Assembly (NCBI RefSeq): GCF_000306235.2
Contig: NZ_AKWZ02000001.1
Coordinates: 124,001-188,000 of the forward strand
Origin: Leptospira fainei serovar Hurstbridge str. BUT 6
GTDB taxonomy: Bacteria > Spirochaetota > Leptospiria > Leptospirales > Leptospiraceae
Length of the DNA stretch: 64,000 bases
Direction: 5' to 3'
Part shown: positions 38,470 through 48,771 of the stretch, one piece after another
Numbering within the stretch: the stretch's first letter is position 1
Layout: every line of letters starts with the position of its first letter
The notes under the pieces: model-generated
Told to the model about the DNA's origin: nothing
Databases searched by the model: none
The model's input: only the letters and a program-made list of their open reading frames with translations
Made by a program: the position numbers and the translations under genes

Positions 38470-41400
38470 TTAGATCTTGGTTCTGACCCTGGTCAGGTAG
38501 GCGACCGCGGGACCGACGTTTAGATATTCTAGCAAGCGATAAGCTCTTGGATCCGCGCTGAGTTTTGCGACTTCGGAAACTTTATCATTTACGTTTCCAA
38601 AACTGATCGCGTCGGCCGGACAAGTTTGCTGGCAAGCAGTCTTAAGTTCGCCGTCTTTTAAAGTGCGACCCTCGTTCTTGGCTTGGATCTTTTTTTCGGC
38701 GATACGGGAAGAACAGAACGTACACTTTTCCATGACCCCGCGACCACGAACGGTAACTTCCGGGTTAAGACCCAGATAGCGAGGAACTCGTCCGCCTTTA
38801 TGGGCGCCGGTTTCGTTGTACCAGTGTTGCGCCCAGTTATAGCGACGTACTTTAAACGGACAGTTGTTCGAGCAGTAACGGGTCCCTACACAGCGGTTAT
38901 AGATCATGTCGTTCGTTCCTTCCGAACCGTGAACGGTTGCCAGAACCGGACAAACCGTTTCGCAAGGAGCGTTTTCGCAATGCTGACACATGACCGGCTG
39001 ATGAGCGATTTGCAAATCTTCAGGTTTATCGGGATTACCGATATAATAACGATCGATTCGAATCCAATGCATTTCGCGACCGACTCGAACTTCGTCTCTA
39101 CCTACTGCGGGAATATTATTCTCGACTTGGCAAGCGATTACGCAGGCAGAACAGCCGGTGCAAGCAGTTAAGTCGATACTCATTCCCCAACGGTAGCCGG
39201 GATATTCGAATACGGGATTTCCGCCTCGAGCATCGACCAACTTTCCGTCTTTCTTGATTTTCGGGATTTCGGACTCCGCTTTTCCGGAGGCCGGATCATT
39301 CCGATAGTCTTCAATCGAAGTGGATTGAATTAAAGGCCGATCAGGATAGCCGAAACCGGGCGATAGCATATGATGGTGCTGAGTACAGGCAAGTTTATAT
39401 GTCTTTCCGGTCTTCTCAATTGAGGTCACGGAAATTCCGGAGAACACGCCGCTTTCCGATAGAAGGTAGGCGTTCTTTCCTACGCCGTTTCCGACAACAC
39501 CTGCTGCCGTTCTTCCATAGCCGACTGCAATACCGATCGTATCCTTATGCATACCCGGTTGAATTTGTGCAGGCAATTCGATCGACTGATTCGCAGTTTT
39601 TACGATAACAACATCGTTGGATTGAATGCTCTTCTCTTTTGCAAGTTGAGGAGAAATCAAAACGTAGTTGTCCCAAGTTACTTTTGTAACCGGATCGGGA
39701 AGTTCTTGTAAAAGAGAGTTGTTTGCGCCTTTACCGTCGCCGATTGCAATCTTCTCGTATAGAGCCAATCGGATTCCGGCAGGCGTTGAAGAAATTTTCT
39801 TCAGTGCACCGCGGTTAAATCCGCGGGACGCACCTGTCGCAATCTTACGATCGGATGCTTTTACGGTAGTTCCTACGCGAAGTAAATCTTCCCATTTTTG
39901 TTTGGAACCGAGCTTCTTGACCCATGAGTTCTTTAGGTATTCGTAAAATACGCTTTCTCCGCCGAGCGAGCCGCCTGCGAATTGAATCAAGCTATCTTCG
40001 AAAGAACGGGAACGGAAAAGAGGCCTGATTGCAGGTTGCTGAATGGAGAAAATTCCTTTCGTTACTTCCTCGTCTCCCCAAGATTCCAAGAAATGCGTGG
40101 TAGGTGCCAAGTAATTGGATGCGAGAGCGGTTTCGTCCGCGCGATCCGAAAGACTTACAACCAGCGCGGCTTGGTGAAGAAGGTTTTTCCATTCCTCGCC
40201 CGCTTGGTATACCAGGTTGGTATCGTATAAGAAAAGAACCCCAACCTTAGTTTGCTTGAGTTGAGCGCTCAGTTCCTTTAGATTTCCGGAATAATCGGCC
40301 AATCCTTCTTTTTTCGGATTGGAATGATCTACGGTTTTTCCGTCATTGTCCAACGCGGAATTCAAGTAGTTCACGAGGATCTGAAGATCCACGGCATCTT
40401 TAGTGGCTGCGGAAAGTCCACCCGCAACGACTAACGATTTCCCTTTATTTTGCCAGAGAGCTTTTGCGGTTTTCTTAATATTTTCCGCATCTAATCCAAG
40501 CTCTGTAGCCAAACCGGCTAACGTAGCTCCGTTCAGAGCGTCTTTAGTATTAGCTCCCAGTTCTCCTAGGGCGGCAGCGATCGCAAGCGCGAACTTTGTC
40601 TGGTCTCCCGGACGAATCGGAAGGCGAAGATCGGCGTTGGATCCCGATAAAGTCGGAATGGATTCCGCCGCAACGTAGAAGTTTACGTCTTTTCCACCCT
40701 TTCTGAGATTTCTACGTTTGGAAAAATCTTTCTGGTGCTCAGCTCCTGAAAGCCATCCGCCCATAAAATCACAATCAATGGAGAGAATCGCATTCGCTAA
40801 ATCAAAATGATAGTTAGGAATTAAGCCTTTTCCGTAAGAAGCCGCCTGACCTTTGGAAACCGCTTCTTCGGCGGAAGTTAAGGAAACTTCGTAATGTTTT
40901 CCGCCGCCAACCGCCTTCAAGAACTCGCCGATGAGTCCTTTAGTTGCCGGAGAATCCAATGGGCGAGTTACAATGACTGTTTTGCCTTTGTTTGCATTTA
41001 GCGCCTCGCGAACTTTCGAATCTAAAGCCGACCACTCCAATTTGGATTCTTTCCCGCCCTCGATCAGCGCGGGATCTTGCGCGCGATCCGGATCGTATAA
41101 ATCGAAAATTGCCGCTTGTTCAGTCGCGCCTAAGGCCCCTTGAGAAACCGGATGCTCCGGATTTCCTTCTAACTTTAGAGGTCGACCGTCTCTTGCTTTG
41201 ACAAGAATCCCGTTTCCACGATGTACGGTTGCGTAATAGTAAGAATGGCCGTGCTTAACGAAATCGTATGTTTCTCCTTCGTCGCCGACTCTCAAGTCCA
41301 CATAAGGAACGATTTTTTCAACGGGTTTACGGACGCAATTAAGGGAAGTCATCGCTACTCCCGCGCCCATTAATTTAAGGAAAGTTTTTCGGTCGAATTC

Positions 41401-41544
41401 ACCGGATTTAATCCTAGCGATAATCGGATCCGGAGAAGTGAAGAATTCGGAACGTTGGAGTTCCTTCGTCTCTTCCGTTTTATCGCGGAGTTCGAAGGAG
41501 AGCCAGTGCGCTTTCTTTTCTTTCTGGAAATTCTTATTATCCAT
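38470..41544 (-). CDS. actB: Alternative complex III, molybdopterin-fold/iron-sulfur subunit ActB
   Basis: 1,024 residues. The N-terminal half is a molybdopterin-oxidoreductase fold (residues about 90-700) that in ACIII binds no cofactor. The C-terminal third carries four ferredoxin-type Cys groups: CTGCSACVIAC, CQHCENAPCETVC, CVGTRYCSNNC and CTFCSS, feeding electrons to ActA. The N-terminus RKTFLKLMGAGVAMTSLNC looks like a variant Tat signal with one Arg-Lys pair rather than twin Arg and a lipobox-like Cys. This variant is known for the family. Confidence 0.93.
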   Translation of the reverse strand: MDNKNFQKEKKAHWLSFELRDKTEETKELQRSEFFTSPDPIIARIKSGEFDRKTFLKLMGAGVAMTSLNCVRKPVEKIVPYVDLRVGDEGETYDFVKHGHSYYYATVHRGNGILVKARDGRPLKLEGNPEHPVSQGALGATEQAAIFDLYDPDRAQDPALIEGGKESKLEWSALDSKVREALNANKGKTVIVTRPLDSPATKGLIGEFLKAVGGGKHYEVSLTSAEEAVSKGQAASYGKGLIPNYHFDLANAILSIDCDFMGGWLSGAEHQKDFSKRRNLRKGGKDVNFYVAAESIPTLSGSNADLRLPIRPGDQTKFALAIAAALGELGANTKDALNGATLAGLATELGLDAENIKKTAKALWQNKGKSLVVAGGLSAATKDAVDLQILVNYLNSALDNDGKTVDHSNPKKEGLADYSGNLKELSAQLKQTKVGVLFLYDTNLVYQAGEEWKNLLHQAALVVSLSDRADETALASNYLAPTTHFLESWGDEEVTKGIFSIQQPAIRPLFRSRSFEDSLIQFAGGSLGGESVFYEYLKNSWVKKLGSKQKWEDLLRVGTTVKASDRKIATGASRGFNRGALKKISSTPAGIRLALYEKIAIGDGKGANNSLLQELPDPVTKVTWDNYVLISPQLAKEKSIQSNDVVIVKTANQSIELPAQIQPGMHKDTIGIAVGYGRTAAGVVGNGVGKNAYLLSESGVFSGISVTSIEKTGKTYKLACTQHHHMLSPGFGYPDRPLIQSTSIEDYRNDPASGKAESEIPKIKKDGKLVDARGGNPVFEYPGYRWGMSIDLTACTGCSACVIACQVENNIPAVGRDEVRVGREMHWIRIDRYYIGNPDKPEDLQIAHQPVMCQHCENAPCETVCPVLATVHGSEGTNDMIYNRCVGTRYCSNNCPFKVRRYNWAQHWYNETGAHKGGRVPRYLGLNPEVTVRGRGVMEKCTFCSSRIAEKKIQAKNEGRTLKDGELKTACQQTCPADAISFGNVNDKVSEVAKLSADPRAYRLLEYLNVGPAVAYLTRVRTKI

Positions 41545-41563
41545 CTGTTATGCTATCTCCTGG

Positions 41564-42070
41564 TTATCTGTGGCAGGTGGAACAATCGGTTGGAGCATTG
41601 TTTTCCCGGTGACAATTCACGCAATACCCCATATTCAAGGACGCGACTTGTTTGACTTTTACCATCTCGGCTACGTTGCCATGACATTGGGAACAGTCTA
41701 CACCGCGCTGAATATGCCGGGAGTGATTGAACTGAACATGATCGGGAAGGTCATGGACCTTAACCCACTCAAGAGGTTGCTTCTTCTGGTAAGTTTCGAT
41801 AAGATATTTAATGTCGGGCTTTTGAGTCGCCACCATAGAGTGACAATTCATACACGTCGATGTGTTCGGAACGGTTGCATGAGCTCCCGTTTCCACACCC
41901 GTATGACAATATCGGCAATCTACCTTATTGTCTCCGGCATGTATCTTATGGTTAAAGGGTATGGGCTGATCTGGCGAATAGCCCACGTATTTGGAGGGAG
42001 AAAAAATCAGGTAGGCCACCGCTGCAATAGCAATGAGCGGAACCGAAAGTTTCAAAGCTTTCTTATTCAT
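41564..42070 (-). CDS. actA: Alternative complex III, pentaheme cytochrome c subunit ActA
   Basis: ATG 42070 is used; a TTG 14 codons upstream is less likely. 168 residues with an N-terminal membrane segment (LKLSVPLIAIAAVAYLIF). Five CxxCH heme sites are visible: CRYCH, CMNCH, CSQCH, CVNCH and CSTCH. This is the standard pentaheme ActA. It heads the operon actABCDEF-SH3 lipoprotein, which replaces the bc1 complex in such bacteria. Confidence 0.9.
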   Translation of the reverse strand: MNKKALKLSVPLIAIAAVAYLIFSPSKYVGYSPDQPIPFNHKIHAGDNKVDCRYCHTGVETGAHATVPNTSTCMNCHSMVATQKPDIKYLIETYQKKQPLEWVKVHDLPDHVQFNHSRHIQRGVDCSQCHGNVAEMVKVKQVASLNMGYCVNCHRENNAPTDCSTCHR

Positions 42071-42354
42071 TCGTGAAAAGTCCCGTGGAGTCCAAAATAA
42101 GGTTTGGAACAAAGATTTCGGCTCGGGTTAAAATTGCAAGTAAACGCCTAAAAACGCGAAGGATTCGGCGATCCTTGCAAAAATTCTTTGAGACTAAGTA
42201 TCAATTAAAAGCGGGCGAAAAAGAGGAATGATAAACGCAACTTTTTGATTTATCTGCTCCTATAGAGTCGAGAAAAGCGTTCTATGCGCAAAAGATCAGA
42301 ACGATCGTTCTTAAGAACTTGCATAAAACTTAAAATAGAGGGACGAATATCATA

Positions 42355-43272
42355 ATGAAACGGGCAAAAAAAATTCTGAAATGCGACGATCGAGGACAAA
42401 TATTTTTTCAATTTCTATCGATTACTCTGTCCGCGTTGACAATAACCTGCTCCGTTGCTGCGGATAGCTCTCCTTTCAACCTCGTAATTTCCAGCTTTAA
42501 CGCGATGTTCTTATACGATGAAAAGGGAGATACGGGTAAATTTCCGGTAAATCGTCAACCGAGAATACCCGCGGATTTCGAAACGATTCGAGCTTTAGTT
42601 CTACAAAATTCACCGGATATAATCGGATTTCAGGAAATCGAAAGCGAGTCGGCAATCAAAATGATTACAAATGAAAACTACAACTGTTCCGCGACCAGAA
42701 CCCACGGATATTCCCAGGAGGTGGGACTTTGCTGGAAAAAAGCTCTGCCGAATCCGATGTTAAGCGAACTTCCCCAACTTTCGCTCAGACCGGGCTTAAG
42801 AAAAGGATTGATGGCGGAGTTTCCTTTTCCGCAGGGAAAATTCACGGTGATTTCCGTGCATCTAAAGGCAGGTCAATCCGCCGAAGACCAGTCGGAACGC
42901 CAAGAGCAAATAAAGGTATTGGGTGAAATTTTAGCGAGAAAGAGAAGATTCGTTCTCTTGGGAGACTTTAACGAGAATTTAAAATCGAGACGATCCTCAT
43001 GGAACATATTGAAAGGAGAACTTCGTTTAACGACGGCAAATTATAAGGCGAAGTCGAATTGTTGGCAGCATAAGAAGGGATTTATCGATTACCTAATTAC
43101 CGATCAGGAATGGAAGCCGGAAAGCTTTCGACAATTTAAATTTAAAACGGACGACGGACAGTATGACGGAAATCCACCGGAAGAACTAAGACTCTCCGAT
43201 CATTGTCCGATATCGGGAGAATTGATTTGGAGGAACGATAGAAGCCGTCGCAATTCCTATATTAGAAATTAA
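42355..43272 (+). CDS. Exported endonuclease/exonuclease/phosphatase family protein
   Basis: 305 residues; the signal peptide (FLSITLSALTITCSVAA) follows a short charged leader. Every core motif of the Mg-dependent EEP fold is present: SFNAMF, GFQEIE, SVHLKAGQ, LLGDFNEN, IDYLI and the catalytic LSDHCPI. Possible substrates are DNA, RNA or phospholipid head groups (sphingomyelinase-like members exist); the sequence does not decide. The gene stands alone on the plus strand. Confidence 0.85.
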   Translation: MKRAKKILKCDDRGQIFFQFLSITLSALTITCSVAADSSPFNLVISSFNAMFLYDEKGDTGKFPVNRQPRIPADFETIRALVLQNSPDIIGFQEIESESAIKMITNENYNCSATRTHGYSQEVGLCWKKALPNPMLSELPQLSLRPGLRKGLMAEFPFPQGKFTVISVHLKAGQSAEDQSERQEQIKVLGEILARKRRFVLLGDFNENLKSRRSSWNILKGELRLTTANYKAKSNCWQHKKGFIDYLITDQEWKPESFRQFKFKTDDGQYDGNPPEELRLSDHCPISGELIWRNDRSRRNSYIRN

Positions 43273-43356
43273 AAATGTAAGAACGAGGCCCTCTTTCTTT
43301 CCGAAAATTTTAAAGGTGTTAGCCGAAAGCGGCAAATGCGCGCTTAAATCCCTTTC

Positions 43357-43372
43357 TGTGGGAGCTCCAACA
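43357..43372. repeat. Dispersed palindrome TGTGGGAGCTCCAACA, copy 3
   Basis: Identical over 16 bases to copy 1; flanking bases are also nearly identical (TTTCTGTG versus TTTTTGTG before it, AG after). Confidence 0.7.
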
Positions 43373-43452
43373 AGAATGGGCGGCCTAAAAATCTCTTGCA
43401 AACCGGATGAAAATGTGTTATTGGGTTCGACGGGTACCGCCGCTTGCGCTCC

Positions 43453-43478
43453 AGCCCCCGCCCAGGAAGGGTGGGGCT
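43453..43478. repeat. GC-rich hairpin AGCCCC(C)GCCC / GGGTGGGGCT
   Basis: About ten pairs with one bulged C. Its left arm AGCCCCCGCCC is identical to 2296-2306, next to the IS element. Confidence 0.6.
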
Positions 43479-43717
43479 AACAAAAAACTCATTCGACTAA
43501 AATCATGAAAGAGATATTCTCTAAATAGAATCTCGGGAGAAAATCAAAGGAAAGGAAAAGTGATCCCAGGGAACCCTGGGACCAAAACCAAACCAGGCCA
43601 CAAAATAGCCTACTTAAGAATTCGGCGGGGTTTCGAATTTTCCTCTACTTTTTTTCCGACGATTGCATTCCCGAATCAAATTTATTCGGTAAAAAAAGTT
43701 CAGTCAGACTGCAAAGG

Positions 43718-44401
43718 TTAGCGGTACATATCGTTCAGAATCGGATTTTTTTCGAAATTCGAATCTTTAGCCAAAGCCCGTTTCCCGGATAATGAGGCGG
43801 AATTCGAAATCAATCGATGCATCGCTGACTTAGCCTCGATCAATGCCTCTTTTTCTCCCAATAATTGGAACGTTAAATTTAACGCTAATTCAAATCCGAG
43901 AAAAGCAAAGGCTAGCGACTTTGGAACGACTTCCGATTTTAAATGTCCCAAGCTCTTCGCTTCCTGAATTACCTGCGATAGTCCTAACTGCCACTCTTTG
44001 ATCATGGCGGCTACCGCATCTCGAACCGCTCCGGGCCTGCAATCAAACTCCGCTGATACGGATGCAAAGAAACATCCCCCTTCCGATTGCCTTACATAAT
44101 CCAACCAACTGTCAATCAATGCAACGAGACGCTGGATCCCTTCAGGCATCGAGCGAATCGGATAGATTACCTTTCGGATAAACTTTTCTCGGCCTGCTCG
44201 GACTGTCGCAATTTGCAAATCTTCCTTTGTACCGAAATGTCCAAGCAATCCTGCCTTACTAATTCCGGCCGCATCCGCCATTCTTCCTATTGTTAGGGCT
44301 TCTAAACCTTCAATCGTTGCCACTTTTACGGCTAGATCGAGCACCCGTTTTCGAGTCGCTTCTCCACGCAAAATATGCGTAGCAGTTTCAACTTTTTTCA
44401 T
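43718..44401 (-). CDS. TetR family transcriptional regulator
   Basis: A strong GGAGG site five bases before ATG 44401 fixes the start, giving 227 residues. The N-terminal helix-turn-helix is RKRVLDLAVKVATIEGLEALTIGRMADAAGISKAGLLGHFGTKEDL. The C-terminal part has GGCFFASVSAEFDCRPGAVRDAV, which resembles the ligand domain of YxaF/AcuR-type TetR proteins. A perfect palindrome 200 bases upstream is a likely autoregulatory site. No obvious partner gene is adjacent. Confidence 0.92.
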   Translation of the reverse strand: MKKVETATHILRGEATRKRVLDLAVKVATIEGLEALTIGRMADAAGISKAGLLGHFGTKEDLQIATVRAGREKFIRKVIYPIRSMPEGIQRLVALIDSWLDYVRQSEGGCFFASVSAEFDCRPGAVRDAVAAMIKEWQLGLSQVIQEAKSLGHLKSEVVPKSLAFAFLGFELALNLTFQLLGEKEALIEAKSAMHRLISNSASLSGKRALAKDSNFEKNPILNDMYR

Positions 44402-44600
44402 AAGCCTCCAAAGGACTAACGGGGGAAGGATTTCGCCATCCGACTCGATCCACATTATTTTTTTTAAATAAATACAAGCCTTTAGCAAACGATCGAGTAC
44501 AGCCGATCTACGGCAAATCCCCTCCCGTCTTTTGCAAATCGCTTCAATTCAACCTCATTACGATTGATTACCGTCGAATACTACTCGAACTCTAAATACC

Positions 44601-44614
44601 ACCGATCGATCGGT
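44601..44614. promoter_or_regulatory. Palindrome ACCGATCGATCGGT, candidate TetR operator
   Basis: A perfect 14-base palindrome between the GT39 gene end and tetR. Many TetR-family operators are palindromes of this type. It could control tetR, whose start lies about 200 bases away. Confidence 0.45.
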
Positions 44615-44689
44615 AACTAATCAAACGAAAACGCCCGTTTTAAATTAAATTTAAGACTGACGGAAGATTAGAAATCGATTGATAAACGA

Positions 44690-46405
44690 TTATTTTTCCG
44701 GATTTTTAAGCCGGATTTTCGCTAAGTAAACTTTGGATACTACGGATTCGCGTTTTGACTTCAGGAAAAATTTCCCTTCCGGTGTCGCGACTTTGTAGCT
44801 TGGAAATTCGGCCAAAATATCCACATCCACTTTATCTTGCATAAATTCGGAGAAAGAAGGTAGAAATTTCTCGGAAACAACGATCAATCTTTCTCCGTCT
44901 TTATTCAAAGCTTCAAATAAAACATCCGGATCGAATAAGGTTCTTGCAAATCGTTTTGCGTAAAAAGCGTAAGATCGCTTGGATGCGGGAACGCCGAATA
45001 ACAAAAGTTTATCCTTGTTGGGTTCTGCTTCTTGAATGATTTTCCCGATTTCTTTAGAAGGTTGATAGGAAATCAGAAGCGGATATGCATAAACGCTAAC
45101 TAATGTAAAGAAAAAGGAAGTGGATATAATCAGAGCACTCAAAATTCTCTCTTTTTTACCGGATAAAAACCAAAGCGCTGTAGCAGCCGCTGCATAAAAT
45201 AGCGTCCACCCGATATATCCGAAGCCGACAGTCACCGACAAAACCGGCAAAAGAATTCCGGCAAGTAAGAAAAGCGCACATGTAGCCCAGGTAAGAATTC
45301 GTCCCCAGTCGATTAAGCGACTTTCTTCTCCGGAGATGAGATTCATTAAAAATCCCGAACCCAAGACTGCAGCGGCCGGCAAGCACCAATAAATGTATTG
45401 AGGTAACTGGTATTTCGAAAAACTGATTAAGAAGAGAAAAACAAACAGCCAAAAAGCCGGAACAAAATCCGCTTCCTTCCAAACGTTACTTCGAACGGAG
45501 GAAAATAAAGCGGTCCCCTTTTGTCGAAGAAACGGTACCGCTTTCCCTGAAATATAAGCCAGAAAAGGAAGAATGAAAACTCCGAAAGCCCAAGCAAAAT
45601 TCGCGTAAAAGAATCCAGGATTAAATTTCTGATCGTACATCTTAACGTAAAAGCGACCGAACGATTGTACCCATAGGAAGAAATAGGGCCCGTAAGTGTT
45701 AAACTCAAGATAGAGAGGAATCGACCATAGAAGCGGAGGCAGCGCGGCGATGATGACGCCTGGAAACAACTTCATTCCCGACAAGCGCTTCCAATCTCGG
45801 CGGAAGAGAATATCTCCTCCGATTCCGATTCCCGGAATTACGACTGCAATCGGGCCCTTAGTTACGAATCCTAAACCCATCACAACATACATCGCATAAT
45901 AGTATGCGGAATTTTTCTTAGTTCCTAAATAATAGAACGCAAAAACCAAAATGATATACGGGGTCACATATACGTCGATTTTCGGATCGACAACCATCGC
46001 GTACAAGCCGGGAGACAACGCATACAAAAGAACTGCCAACCATCCCTGCTTTACACTTCCTGAATACAATTTTGTGACGGTAAAAATTCCCCAAAGAGAG
46101 AGGAACGTAAGCAGTATTGCGGGTAGGCGGAAAGCGAAATTATTTTGTCCGAATAAAACGAAAGAACTCGAAATACTCCAAAACGTTAGGATAGGTTTAT
46201 CAAGATAGCGTCTTCCATTATCCCTAATAAAAAACCAATCTCCGCTATCCGTCATTTCTCGGGAAATTTCGGCATATTGGGAGGAATCGATATCGATAAC
46301 GTCCAAAGGAAACGTCAACAACATTGGTAGGATTGCAATTGCTAGTAGAATCCAAATTACGAATTTTCTTGAGAAGAGAGAATCGTTTTGAACGATTGAT
46401 TTCAT
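44690..46405 (-). CDS. GT39/ArnT-like membrane glycosyltransferase
   Basis: 571 residues with about eleven membrane helices. The first loop has the GT-C signature [14 protein letters not shown] (catalytic Asp-x-Asp), then [11 protein letters not shown], and [17 protein letters not shown]. This is the pattern of ArnT-like enzymes that move lipid-linked sugars such as aminoarabinose or mannose to lipid A or proteins outside the cytoplasm. Substrate is unknown. It is the last gene of the run starting with the peroxiredoxin gene. Confidence 0.85.
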   Translation of the reverse strand: MKSIVQNDSLFSRKFVIWILLAIAILPMLLTFPLDVIDIDSSQYAEISREMTDSGDWFFIRDNGRRYLDKPILTFWSISSSFVLFGQNNFAFRLPAILLTFLSLWGIFTVTKLYSGSVKQGWLAVLLYALSPGLYAMVVDPKIDVYVTPYIILVFAFYYLGTKKNSAYYYAMYVVMGLGFVTKGPIAVVIPGIGIGGDILFRRDWKRLSGMKLFPGVIIAALPPLLWSIPLYLEFNTYGPYFFLWVQSFGRFYVKMYDQKFNPGFFYANFAWAFGVFILPFLAYISGKAVPFLRQKGTALFSSVRSNVWKEADFVPAFWLFVFLFLISFSKYQLPQYIYWCLPAAAVLGSGFLMNLISGEESRLIDWGRILTWATCALFLLAGILLPVLSVTVGFGYIGWTLFYAAAATALWFLSGKKERILSALIISTSFFFTLVSVYAYPLLISYQPSKEIGKIIQEAEPNKDKLLLFGVPASKRSYAFYAKRFARTLFDPDVLFEALNKDGERLIVVSEKFLPSFSEFMQDKVDVDILAEFPSYKVATPEGKFFLKSKRESVVSKVYLAKIRLKNPEK

Positions 46406-46448
46406 AATAGCTAAGCTCCGGAAGAAACGTATAAGAGGGAACGGAAAA

Positions 46449-46754
46449 TCAATCCATTAACCCCGATTCCATGATACAGCGATTGAACCCTTTACAGGTT
46501 TTTTCACTTTCATAGCAAGGAACCGCAAATCCTTGTTCCCTGAGACAACCCGATTCACAATCGATCGTGACAAGAGTTCGATCGGCATCGGTAATGACTT
46601 GTTTTCCTTTAAATTCTTCTTCCGCGCAGGAAAGATAAAATTTACAGATTTCCTGACATTTTCGCTCATAAGGATTCTTACAGGAGAAAAACGTAAGTAT
46701 GAATAACAAAATAGGAAAGATTCGCAGATAGAGAATCGGCTTCATTCTCTCCAT
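46449..46754 (-). CDS. Small Cys-rich lipoprotein
   Basis: 101 residues. The signal peptide ([18 protein letters not shown]) ends at a lipobox Cys. The mature part has eight further Cys with spacing C-x3-C-x5-C...C-x3-C-x9-C-x6-C-x5-C, consistent with four disulfide bonds in the periplasm or at the surface. Such Cys-rich lipoproteins occur in Leptospira genomes; function is unknown. It lies between rlmN (23 bases) and the GT39 gene. Confidence 0.75.
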   Translation of the reverse strand: MERMKPILYLRIFPILLFILTFFSCKNPYERKCQEICKFYLSCAEEEFKGKQVITDADRTLVTIDCESGCLREQGFAVPCYESEKTCKGFNRCIMESGLMD

Positions 46755-46776
46755 TTTCTCGACCGCTCAAAGACGG

Positions 46777-47853
46777 TCAACTTTTTGAAGCGAGCATGCC
46801 GCATGCGCCGTTAATATCCTTACCGGGAGAACGACGATTTAAAATAGGAACTCCTGCCGGTTCCAGCTGGGCGATGAATTCGTCCACTTCAACCGAGGTC
46901 GGCCTACGCCAACCGAAGAATTCAGTATTCAAGGGAATAACGTTAATTTTGCAGTCCAGCTTTCGGGCAATTCGTACCAATTTTTTGGCATCTTCACTGC
47001 TCATATTTATGCCGGGAATCATCACATATTCGAAAGTAATTCTTCTGCGTAGAATTCTAGTATAGTCCTTGGCAGCTTCGAGTAGTTCCGGCAACGAGAA
47101 TTTTTCCTCGATATCCATAATTTCTTTCCTGCCGGCCGGATCCGGATGATTCAAGGAAATTGCTAGATTATAAGGTTCTTTATTCTCTATATATCGACGG
47201 ATTCCGTTTACTACCCCTGAAGTGGAAATAGTGATCCTTCTGGATCCCAATCCGATGGCTTCGGGATCGCGAAGAATTTTTGCGGCTCGAATAACGTTAA
47301 AGTAATTATGCATAGGCTCACCCATTCCCATAAATACTATATTCGTTGCCCTATCGCCGACGATACTTTCCACCTGTAAAATCTGATCCACGATCTCCGA
47401 GGCCTTCAAATTTCCCTGATAGGGAAGTTTTGCTGTGGCGCAAAATTTACAATTGAGAGTGCATCCTACTTGAGAAGAAATGCAAATCGTCTTTCTTCCA
47501 CCGTCTCCAGAGGGAATCCATACCGACTCGAACTCTTTACCGCTGCCTAAAGTCGATTCGAAGGTGAATTTTTGAGTTCCATCTATGGATTTCAGATGCT
47601 TGACTACGTTGAGTTTTGTAAGGGAAGCGACCTCTTGAAGTTTTCTACGAAGGTCTTTTCCTAAGGTGGTAAATTGATCCCAGGACTCGTAACGATTAGC
47701 GTAAAGTCCATTATAAATTTGTTTTGCTCGAAACGGCTTTTCTCCTAAGGAAGAAAAAAGAGCGACAAGTTCCTCTAACGTTTTACCTTTTAACGGGGTC
47801 AAAACTCCGGCGGACAGTTTGGAAGACGAGGATTGCTCGGTATAAGCTTCCAT
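46777..47853 (-). CDS. rlmN: 23S rRNA (adenine(2503)-C(2))-methyltransferase
   Basis: Radical SAM enzyme that methylates A2503 of 23S rRNA, and A37 of some tRNAs. ATG 47853 overlaps the TGA of the TPR gene (TGATG); a TTG three codons upstream is unneeded. The 4Fe-4S motif is [11 protein letters not shown], the SAM region follows, and the C-terminal NGACGMLAS holds the second catalytic Cys that forms the covalent intermediate. 358 residues, typical. Confidence 0.96.
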   Translation of the reverse strand: MEAYTEQSSSSKLSAGVLTPLKGKTLEELVALFSSLGEKPFRAKQIYNGLYANRYESWDQFTTLGKDLRRKLQEVASLTKLNVVKHLKSIDGTQKFTFESTLGSGKEFESVWIPSGDGGRKTICISSQVGCTLNCKFCATAKLPYQGNLKASEIVDQILQVESIVGDRATNIVFMGMGEPMHNYFNVIRAAKILRDPEAIGLGSRRITISTSGVVNGIRRYIENKEPYNLAISLNHPDPAGRKEIMDIEEKFSLPELLEAAKDYTRILRRRITFEYVMIPGINMSSEDAKKLVRIARKLDCKINVIPLNTEFFGWRRPTSVEVDEFIAQLEPAGVPILNRRSPGKDINGACGMLASKS

Positions 47854-48728
47854 CACTTGCAATATTCCTGAATCATCTCATTTGCGGTGGCATATCCACC
47901 CTCGAGGGAAAGCTTGAAATCATCGCATGCATTCGTCTTTTTGCGAACGGCCAGATAACATAGTCCTCGATTATAGTACGACTGGCCTCCGTCTTTCGGA
48001 TTTAAAAGAATGGCCTTTGAATAGGCATTAATGGAATCATTGTATTTCTTCAGGCCGTAATATGCGTAGCCGATCTGGAAGTTTGCGCGAGAACTTTGTG
48101 CATCGAGTCGCACCGCTTCCTTTGCATCCTTCAAAGCCGCAGTCGGTTGCTCGGAAAGATTGTACAAGATGGCGCGATTCACATAAGCTTCCGCATATTT
48201 CGCCCCAAGCTTAATGGCACGATCGATATCCTTAAAAGCCTCGTCTCTCTTTTCTAATTCGCTTTTGCAATATCCCCGATACAAAAGTATATCGAAATTG
48301 TCCGGTTGAATTTTGAGAGCGGTATCGAAGTCAATTTCAGCTTCGGAAAACCTACCGAGGCTATATTTTGCTAATCCTCTATTATAAAGTGCGGACGTAT
48401 CCGAGGGAATCTTTTCAAGATAGCGATCATATTCCCGAATCGACTTTTCATAATCTTTCTGTTCGTATGCGTCAAAACCGGCTTTGAAAATATCGGTCGG
48501 TTCTTCGGACGGATCGGTTAAATTAGAATCCGACGGTTCGGGGCTTTTAGAAGTTAGATCTCCCCAAATCGTTCGAAGCAATTCCGAGAATTGAAACGTA
48601 TCCTCCGAACGCGCAGATGACGACGTACTTAGGGCATCCACCTGATTTTCCGTAGTACGAGTAAAAACGGAGAAAACCGCTAAAAGTAAGCCGAGGAGAA
48701 GAAAAAAACCAAGGAAGCGATTGATCAT
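47853..48728 (-). CDS. Membrane-anchored TPR protein
   Basis: 291 residues. One N-terminal membrane helix ([16 protein letters not shown]) is followed by a Ser-rich linker and five TPR repeats (about 80-280), for example [37 protein letters not shown] and [22 protein letters not shown] repeats bind protein partners. Its stop overlaps the rlmN start, so both are made from one message. Confidence 0.85.
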   Translation of the reverse strand: MINRFLGFFLLLGLLLAVFSVFTRTTENQVDALSTSSSARSEDTFQFSELLRTIWGDLTSKSPEPSDSNLTDPSEEPTDIFKAGFDAYEQKDYEKSIREYDRYLEKIPSDTSALYNRGLAKYSLGRFSEAEIDFDTALKIQPDNFDILLYRGYCKSELEKRDEAFKDIDRAIKLGAKYAEAYVNRAILYNLSEQPTAALKDAKEAVRLDAQSSRANFQIGYAYYGLKKYNDSINAYSKAILLNPKDGGQSYYNRGLCYLAVRKKTNACDDFKLSLEGGYATANEMIQEYCK

Positions 48729-48771
48729 GGAAATAAATTATGGCGAAAAGGAAGAAAACTTCCAGCTCTTT

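Larger units (their letters stand above)
43273..43717. other. Intergenic region with repeat copy 3
   Basis: 445 bases without a gene. It holds the palindrome at 43357-43372, the GC-rich hairpin 43453-43478, and a perfect hairpin TCCCAGGG-AA-CCCTGGGA at about 43563-43580 with no T-run. A short AATTCG/CGAATT stem with T-rich tail near 43620-43650 could end the TetR transcript. Confidence 0.55.

Noticed and set aside
43563..43580. Hairpin TCCCAGGG-AA-CCCTGGGA as terminator or small RNA
   Set aside because: No T-run on either strand and no promoter evidence; kept only as a note in the intergenic entry.
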